Shown one piece after another: positions 59,551-64,000 of a DNA stretch of 64,000 nt. The notes under the pieces were generated by a model. That model made no database searches. It saw nothing but the letters and a program-made list of their open reading frames with translations, and was not told where the DNA came from. Both the position numbers and the translations under genes were made by a program. Position 1 is the first letter of the stretch. Each line of letters starts with the position of its first letter. This stretch comes from Luteimicrobium sp049844995 (GTDB lineage Bacteria > Actinomycetota > Actinomycetes > Actinomycetales > Cellulomonadaceae): assembly GCF_049844995.1 (NCBI RefSeq), contig NZ_JBNCMC010000012.1, forward strand, positions 14,105 through 78,104. Direction: 5' to 3'.

Positions 59551-60213
59551 ATGCGTTCCAGACCCCTGCTGTCCGTCGTGCTCGCGCTGCTCGTCCTCGT
59601 CCCGTTCGTCGCCCTGCTCGTGGCCGTCCCGCCGGACGGCGCGCCACTGGCCATGGACCGTTGGTGGGCCGACGCGGTCGACGGCTGGCAGACGCCGTGG
59701 CTCGCGACGGTCGAGCGCCTGATCTCGGATCTCGGCGGCGGTTTCGTCGGCGGGGTCGTCCTGCCCGGGGCCATCGCGTTACTGGTGTGGCGGCTGCGGT
59801 CCGCGCGTGCCGCGCTGGCGTTCATGGCGGTCGAGGTCGCCTCGGTGGTGGCGGTGGAGCTGGTCAAGCACGTCGCCGCACGGCCGAGGCCGCCGTCGGC
59901 GATGATGCCGGGCGCGACCGACTCGTTCCCGTCCGGCCATGTCACGAACGCGGCGGCCATGACGCTGCTGCTCGCCATCCTGCTGCGCGGGCCGGTGACC
60001 AGGGCGATCGCGGTGATCTGGCCCGTGCTGATGGCCTTCAGCCGCACCTACCTCGGGCTGCACTGGCTCAGCGACGTCGTCGCCGCGGCGTCGCTCGGGT
60101 TGGCCGTCGTCCTGGTGTGCCGACCGTTCCTGCTGTCGTGGGTGGACGGACCCGTCCGCGGTGCGCGACGCCCCAGCACGGCGGGTTTCGAAACTCGCAA
60201 AACCGCCTTCTGA
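59551..60213 (+). CDS. PAP2-family membrane phosphatase
   Basis: A 220-aa protein with about six helices: VVAVELVKHVAARPRPPSAM, DSFPSGHVTNAAAMTLLLAI and SRTYLGLHWLSDVVAAASLG give the three PAP2 motifs with both catalytic His. It probably hydrolyses lipid phosphates such as undecaprenyl pyrophosphate. It is divergent from the CDF gene; no riboswitch is seen ahead of it. Confidence 0.85.
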   Translation: MRSRPLLSVVLALLVLVPFVALLVAVPPDGAPLAMDRWWADAVDGWQTPWLATVERLISDLGGGFVGGVVLPGAIALLVWRLRSARAALAFMAVEVASVVAVELVKHVAARPRPPSAMMPGATDSFPSGHVTNAAAMTLLLAILLRGPVTRAIAVIWPVLMAFSRTYLGLHWLSDVVAAASLGLAVVLVCRPFLLSWVDGPVRGARRPSTAGFETRKTAF

Positions 60214-60219
60214 CCGGAG

Positions 60220-60239
60220 TCAGAAACGGTCGGTTCTGA
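60220..60239. repeat. 20-bp near-palindrome, module-boundary copy 3
   Basis: TCAGAAACGGTCGGTTCTGA, 6 bases after the PAP2 stop. The flanking 50 bases (from about 60187) are related to 62475-62520, which reads TTCGAGGCTCGCAGAAC and then CGAAAACGGTC. Confidence 0.6.
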
Positions 60240-60427
60240 CGCATCGCGGTCTTGCCGGCAGTCGGTAAGTCACCGGCGCTCAGGACGACCCTCGCCCGAC
60301 GCTGGCCCTCGACCTTGGTCTGTTCGCGGGAGGATTTGTGGCGCGCGCAGTTCCGGCGCCGGGGCTTGCCGAGGCCGTGTCCAGCGGTCCACCCTGATGT
60401 CTGAGTGCCAGAGTCCGGGAGGCGGCC

Positions 60428-60811
60428 GTGCCGGGAAGATCATGTTCAACGGTGGGAAGACGAGCGACCAGGGCGTGGCTGGCGCCGCGGCCCGTCGCCC
60501 GGCTCGGCGCGAGCGTCGTCACCTACCGGTGGTCGGCCTGGCCCACAGCGTCGTCCGCGGCAGCGTTCGCCGGGCTGATGGTGGCCGGCATCCTCTCGGG
60601 TCGCTGGCTGCCGATGGGGCTGCTCGCGGGAGCCATCGCGCTGGGCTGGGCAGCGTCGGCGCTACACCTTCTTCGGCTCGACCCGGCATGTCCCCGCCCG
60701 GGTGGTCGACCGGGTCCTGGTGCAGCGGGGGTTCGTGAGCCCCGCACGCCCAGCCCTCACCCGCCGAGCGGCGCGGTCAGCCTCCCGCTTCCTCTCGGCC
60801 CGGGCTGCTGA
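60428..60811 (+). CDS. possible small membrane protein
   Basis: A 127-aa reading frame from a GTG. The middle (SVVTYRWSAWPTASSAAAFA, GLMVAGILSGRWLPMGLLAG and AIALGWAASALHLLRL) is hydrophobic with two likely helices. The C-terminal third is Pro-rich and not convincing. No good ribosome site or neighbour coupling supports it. The bases at 60240-60427 hold nothing else I recognise. Confidence 0.3.
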   Translation: MPGRSCSTVGRRATRAWLAPRPVARLGASVVTYRWSAWPTASSAAAFAGLMVAGILSGRWLPMGLLAGAIALGWAASALHLLRLDPACPRPGGRPGPGAAGVREPRTPSPHPPSGAVSLPLPLGPGC

Positions 60812-60815
60812 CTGC

Positions 60816-61130
60816 TCACTTGGGACGTCCGAAGGCATCGTCGAGGGCCGCACCAAGCGCCGCCACGGTCGGGGCCCCGCCAGCCACGCCGTCCGGGCCG
60901 CGATAGAGGCGGCACGAGATGCTCGGCACGGCCCCGTCGTCCGCGAACGGGTCGACGCCGTCGAACAGGATCGTCGGGGAGCCCGTCATCCCCCGCTCGA
61001 TGGCCTGCGCCTGATCAGAGACTTCCAGCAGTTCGACGTCAGCCACCCGACCGGCCAGCGCGGTGGCCACCCGGTCGAGCGCCAAGGGGGCGTTGGGGCA
61101 CTTCGGAACCGCCAGCACCGTGATTCGCAT
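60816..61130 (-). CDS. thioredoxin-fold/alkylmercury-lyase-related small protein
   Basis: A 104-aa protein. ITVLAVPKCPNAPLALDRVA has the start of a thioredoxin-like fold with a single Cys. SPTILFDGVDPFADDG and SCRLYRGPDGVAGGAPTVAA match small proteins found beside MerR genes in actinobacterial mercury-type clusters. A redox or mercury-handling role is inferred. Divergent from the merR gene at 61319. Confidence 0.7.
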   Translation of the reverse strand: MRITVLAVPKCPNAPLALDRVATALAGRVADVELLEVSDQAQAIERGMTGSPTILFDGVDPFADDGAVPSISCRLYRGPDGVAGGAPTVAALGAALDDAFGRPK

Positions 61131-61279
61131 CCTGCTCCTGTCGATGACTCCGGACTCGGGCGAGTCGCTAGCGATCTGTGCCACTTGACCACGCTGGTGG
61201 CTCATCCAAACGATACGCACGCAGCGATCATGCGCCGCCAAGGCGCGTACACGAGGGCGTCGGAACCCCGACTCAGGCG

Positions 61280-61303
61280 CTTGACCCTCGAGCCGGGTTC
61301 AAG
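61280..61303. promoter_or_regulatory. MerR-type operator
   Basis: CTTGACC and GTTCAAG are near-complementary half-sites around CTCGAGCCGG; TTGACC can act as the -35 box. It lies about 15 bases before the ATG at 61319. Confidence 0.6.
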
Positions 61304-61318
61304 GTCTACCGTCCTTGC

Positions 61319-62056
61319 ATGAGGATCTCCGAGCTGGCAGACCGTAGCGGGGTGCCCGCCTCGACGCTGCGCTTCTACGAGGCCGAGGGCCTGTTGCCGG
61401 CAGACCGTGCCGAGAACGGCTACCGCATGTACGGAGAGTCCGCGGTCGACAGGCTCGCGTTCATCGCCCAGGCCAAGCACCTCGACCTCCCGCTCCCGGC
61501 GATTCGCGAGCTCGTCACGGCGTGGGGGTCGCAGCCCTGCCACGACGTCCGCGCGCGGTACCGTCCCATGCTCCAAGAACGCGCCGAGCAGCTCAACGAG
61601 CGCATCGTCGCGCTCCAAACCCTGCAGTCGACGCTGGCGACCGCGCTCGAGCGACTGGACGCACTGCCCGACCGGGCTGATCCATGCGACCCCGAGTGCG
61701 CGTTCCTCGACCGCCCCCGGGCGACAACCCTGCCCCTCGTGAGCGCGTCGTCCGCGCCCATCGCGTGCACCCTCGGCGGCGCCGGCTACCACGCACGGCT
61801 CGCGGACTGGCACGAGCTGCTCGCAGGCGCACCCCGCGTCGAGCTGGCGGACGGTGTGCGGATCACGCTCGCGACCGCCGTGCTCGACCGCACCGCGGCC
61901 CTCGCCACCGCGGAAAAGGAGTGCTGCGGGTTCTACGACTTCCGGATCGACCTGCACGGTGCGACCTTCGACCTCACGATCACCGCTCCACCCGAGGGCC
62001 GGCCCATGCTCGACGGCCTCCTGCCCCACGAGGTCGACCAGGAAGGAACCCGATGA
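61319..62056 (+). CDS. MerR-family regulator with an extra C-terminal Cys-containing domain
   Basis: A 245-aa protein, about twice the length of a plain MerR. Residues 1-125 are a MerR regulator (ISELADRSGVPASTLRFYEA, LDLPLPAIRELVTAWGSQPC, coiled dimer helix). A Cys pair CDPEC lies at about 122-126. Residues about 140-245 form a second domain with TLGGAGYHARLADWHELLAG and ATAEKECCGFYDFRIDLHGA, known as a stand-alone small protein near mercury/arsenic-type genes. The Cys residues suggest soft-metal sensing. It overlaps the ynfA-like gene by ATGA. Confidence 0.8.
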   Translation: MRISELADRSGVPASTLRFYEAEGLLPADRAENGYRMYGESAVDRLAFIAQAKHLDLPLPAIRELVTAWGSQPCHDVRARYRPMLQERAEQLNERIVALQTLQSTLATALERLDALPDRADPCDPECAFLDRPRATTLPLVSASSAPIACTLGGAGYHARLADWHELLAGAPRVELADGVRITLATAVLDRTAALATAEKECCGFYDFRIDLHGATFDLTITAPPEGRPMLDGLLPHEVDQEGTR

Positions 62057-62391
62057 CGATCGCCCGCTCCATCGCCCTGTTCGTCGGCGCCGCCGTCTTC
62101 GAGATCGGCGGCGCCTGGCTCGTGTGGCAGGGCATCCGCGAGCACAAGGGCTGGGCCTGGATCGGGGCCGGCATCATCGCGCTCGGTGTGTACGGATTCG
62201 TCGCAACGCTGCAGCCCGACGCGAATTTCGGGCGGATCCTCGCGGCCTATGGTGGTGTGTTCGTCGCCGGGTCCCTCGCCTGGGGGATGCTCGTCGACGG
62301 CTTCAAGCCTGACCGCTGGGACGTCACCGGAGCCCTGATCTGCCTCGCCGGCGTCGCCCTCATCATGTACGGGCCACGCTCCTCCTCCTAG
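62053..62391 (+). CDS. YnfA/UPF0060-family small membrane protein
   Basis: A 112-aa, four-helix protein: LFVGAAVFEIGGAWLVWQGI with the membrane Glu of SMR-like transporters, GIIALGVYGFVATLQPDANF, GRILAAYGGVFVAGSLAWGM and LVDGFKPDRWDVTGALICLA. UPF0060 proteins belong to the drug/metabolite transporter clan and often sit in metal-resistance operons. It is translationally coupled to the MerR-type regulator. Confidence 0.88.
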   Translation: MTIARSIALFVGAAVFEIGGAWLVWQGIREHKGWAWIGAGIIALGVYGFVATLQPDANFGRILAAYGGVFVAGSLAWGMLVDGFKPDRWDVTGALICLAGVALIMYGPRSSS

Positions 62392-62879
62392 ACACCGACG
62401 TGTCAAGAACCTGGGCCGCCCGAGGTCGGCGGGCGTCCGTCGCGACCACAGCGACCCCCCGTGCCCGATCGCGAGCTTCGAGGCTCGCAGAACTACGTTC
62501 TGACTCGACCCGAAAACGGTCTGCTGCACCCACGCGAGGCGCCCGCCTACCCCTCAGACCTCGCGGACGCGATGGATGACCTCATGCGGCTCGTCGCGCA
62601 GGTCGACCCGACGTGCTGCTGACCCGACGGATGCGGCTGCTCATGACACCGGCCGACAGCCCGACGAGGCCCGCAAGCGGCTCCTCCACCGCCGGGCGGT
62701 GGATTGTCACCGCCACCATCACCTTCAACGTCGTCGAGCCCCGGGGGTCGCCGAGGCCGCGGGCCACGATTCGTGTCGCGGCTCGTTCGCGATCGCTGCG
62801 GCGGACAGCACCTCGACCACGGAGTCGAGCCAGTCAGCAACCGTTCGCAAACGGTATAGCCATGTGTCAATATAGAGGC
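62392..62879. other. intergenic stretch of 488 bases with decayed sequence
   Basis: No intact gene seen. At 62470-62520 there is a degraded relative of the boundary palindrome. At about 62690-62745 one frame reads RWIVTATITFNVVE, similar to RFIVGFTITYNVIE of the transporter at 44716, which suggests a relic of another cation transporter. The last 60 bases, AT-richer with CAATATAGAGGC, probably hold the trxB promoter. Confidence 0.45.
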
Positions 62880-63872
62880 ATGTCTATGTCGCAGGCCTCA
62901 GGGTTGCACGAGATCGTCATCATCGGCTCCGGGCCGGCCGGCTACACAGCCGCGGTGTACGCGGCGCGCGCGGGTTTCAACCCGCTGGTCCTGGCGGGCT
63001 CGGTGACCGCGGGCGGCGCCCTGATGAACACGACCGACGTGGAGAACTTCCCCGGCTTCCCCGACGGCGTCCTCGGGCCCGAGCTCATGGAGTCGATGCA
63101 GAAGCAGGCCGAGCGGTTCGGTGCCCAGATCGAGTGGGACGACGCGACCGAGGTCGAGCTCGACGGCGACGTCAAGGTCATCCGTACCGCCAACGGCGAG
63201 ACGTACACGGCGAAGGCCGTGATCCTCGCGACCGGCTCGGCCTACCGCGAGCTGGGTCTGGAGGGCGAGAAGCGGCTGTCGGGCCGCGGCGTGTCGTGGT
63301 GCGCGACGTGCGACGGGTTCTTCTTCCGCGACCAGGTGATCGCCGTCGTCGGCGGCGGCGACTCCGCGGTCGAGGAGGCGACGTTCCTCACGCGGTTCGC
63401 GTCGAAGGTCGTCATGATCCACCGCCGCGACCAGCTCCGCGCGTCCAAGATCATGGCCGACCGCGCCGCCGCGGACCCCAAGCTCGAGTTCGCCTGGAAC
63501 AGCGAGGTGGTGGGCGTGCACGGCGACGCGAAGGTCGAGCGTCTGACCCTGCGCGACACCGTCACCGGGGACGAGCGCGAGCTCGACGTGACCGGCCTGT
63601 TCGTGGCGATCGGGCACGAGCCGCGGACCGACCTCGTCAAGGGTCAGGTCGACCTGGACGAGAACGGGTACATCCTGGTCCAGGGCCGCACGACCCGCAC
63701 CAACCTGCCCGGGGTCTTCGCGTGCGGCGACGCCGTGGACCACACCTACCGTCAGGCCATCACGGCCGCCGGGTCGGGGTGCTCGGCCGCCCTCGATGCG
63801 CAGGCCTACCTCGACGAGGTCACGGGCACCGCGTCGCTGCCCGAGCAGGCCGTGGCGGCCGTCATCGCCTGA
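62880..63872 (+). CDS. trxB: thioredoxin reductase
   Basis: A 330-aa protein: EIVIIGSGPAGYTAAVYAAR (FAD site, about 10-30), redox-active SWCATCDGFFF (about 139-149), VIAVVGGGDSAVEEATFLTR (NADPH site) and GVFACGDAVDHTYRQAITAA (C-terminal FAD motif). It reduces thioredoxin with NADPH in the cytosol. The trxA start follows 70 bases downstream. The ATG at 62880 has only a weak GAGG ahead. Confidence 0.95.
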   Translation: MSMSQASGLHEIVIIGSGPAGYTAAVYAARAGFNPLVLAGSVTAGGALMNTTDVENFPGFPDGVLGPELMESMQKQAERFGAQIEWDDATEVELDGDVKVIRTANGETYTAKAVILATGSAYRELGLEGEKRLSGRGVSWCATCDGFFFRDQVIAVVGGGDSAVEEATFLTRFASKVVMIHRRDQLRASKIMADRAAADPKLEFAWNSEVVGVHGDAKVERLTLRDTVTGDERELDVTGLFVAIGHEPRTDLVKGQVDLDENGYILVQGRTTRTNLPGVFACGDAVDHTYRQAITAAGSGCSAALDAQAYLDEVTGTASLPEQAVAAVIA

Positions 63873-63942
63873 GCGGCCTCGCTCACGCCCCCACCGTCCG
63901 ACGCCGACCCCGTGCCGGCCTGTTCTCTCACCGGAGGTTCCC

Positions 63943-64000
63943 ATGGGTGACTTCACCGCCCCCGTCACCGACGACTCGTTCAAGGCCGACGTGCTGGAGT
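63943..64000 (+). CDS. trxA: thioredoxin, 5' end only
   Basis: The ATG at 63943 follows CCGGAGG. The first 19 residues (MGDFTAPVTDDSFKADVLE) match actinobacterial thioredoxin N-termini, and trxB-trxA is a common pair. The gene is cut by the window end. Confidence 0.75.
   Translation, partial: MGDFTAPVTDDSFKADVLE

Noticed and set aside
1..64000. CRISPR arrays, rRNA or tRNA genes
   Set aside because: No regularly spaced repeat-spacer array or rRNA block was noticed by eye. I saw no tRNA, but a short tRNA could be missed without a structure search.

Overview
The window is high-GC DNA with strong G/C bias at third codon positions, many GTG starts, and ATGA/GTGA overlaps between neighbouring genes. 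This fits an actinobacterium, probably of the Micrococcales (Cellulomonas/Cellulosimicrobium-like); no rRNA or marker gene is present to fix the genus. The left part looks like the backbone of a conjugative plasmid or integrative element. The right part is a metal- and fluoride-resistance block that ends in a trxB-trxA pair.

Layout. 0-2 kb: a cell-wall hydrolase (transglycosylase plus VanY-type peptidase) and a lipoprotein, probably the edge of a transfer-apparatus cluster. 2-7 kb: a primase-type replication protein, a KfrA-like protein, a candidate centromere, ParA and a small ParB-like partner. 7-12 kb: small plasmid genes, including two driven by a perfectly duplicated promoter/operator. 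12.5-25 kb: conjugation genes. A MobF relaxase fused to a RecD-type helicase and a DnaG-like primase core is followed by a very large methylase/SNF2-type protein and a 511-aa protein. All three end in a related GPQI tail. 25-33 kb: a defence and mobile-element zone with a HEPN/Abi-like gene, a two-gene CBASS-like pair (CD-NTase plus SLATT effector) between related direct repeats, an IS3 remnant, a frameshifted resolvase, and a compact resolvase element with 26-bp terminal repeats and a target duplication.

33-44 kb: a copper-responsive island. One arm runs leftward with a His-rich membrane protein, CsoR, a DUF6153-like protein and a DUF305 lipoprotein. The other runs rightward with a CopZ-like chaperone, then an eight-gene operon for a complex I-like membrane arm (A, a B/D-like fusion, H, J, K, L, M, N). 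The NADH-input and iron-sulfur subunits are absent. A perfect TACCC-N5-GGGTA box sits just after the -10 of this operon, so a CsoR/copper-controlled ion-translocating complex is the most unusual proposal in the window.

44-48.6 kb: an ArsR regulator with two CDF cation exporters, then MerR with a divergent SulP anion transporter. 48.8-58.7 kb: a fluoride regulon with four separate fluoride (crcB-motif) riboswitches. They sit before (1) a 45-aa ORF, phosphoglycerate mutase and PAP2 phosphatase; (2) UspA and two CrcB/Fluc subunits; (3) on the minus strand, an enolase and a DUF2180 protein; (4) two MutS-like ATPases. The set pairs fluoride export with spare copies of two consecutive glycolytic enzymes, one of them the classic fluoride target. 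58.8-64 kb: another CDF protein, a PAP2 phosphatase, a thioredoxin-fold protein, MerR with a YnfA protein, trxB and the start of trxA. A 20-bp palindrome recurs at the edges of the SulP and fluoride modules.

All assignments were made by eye from motifs, without database searches. Start sites, remote homologies and regulatory calls are inferences unless stated as seen.
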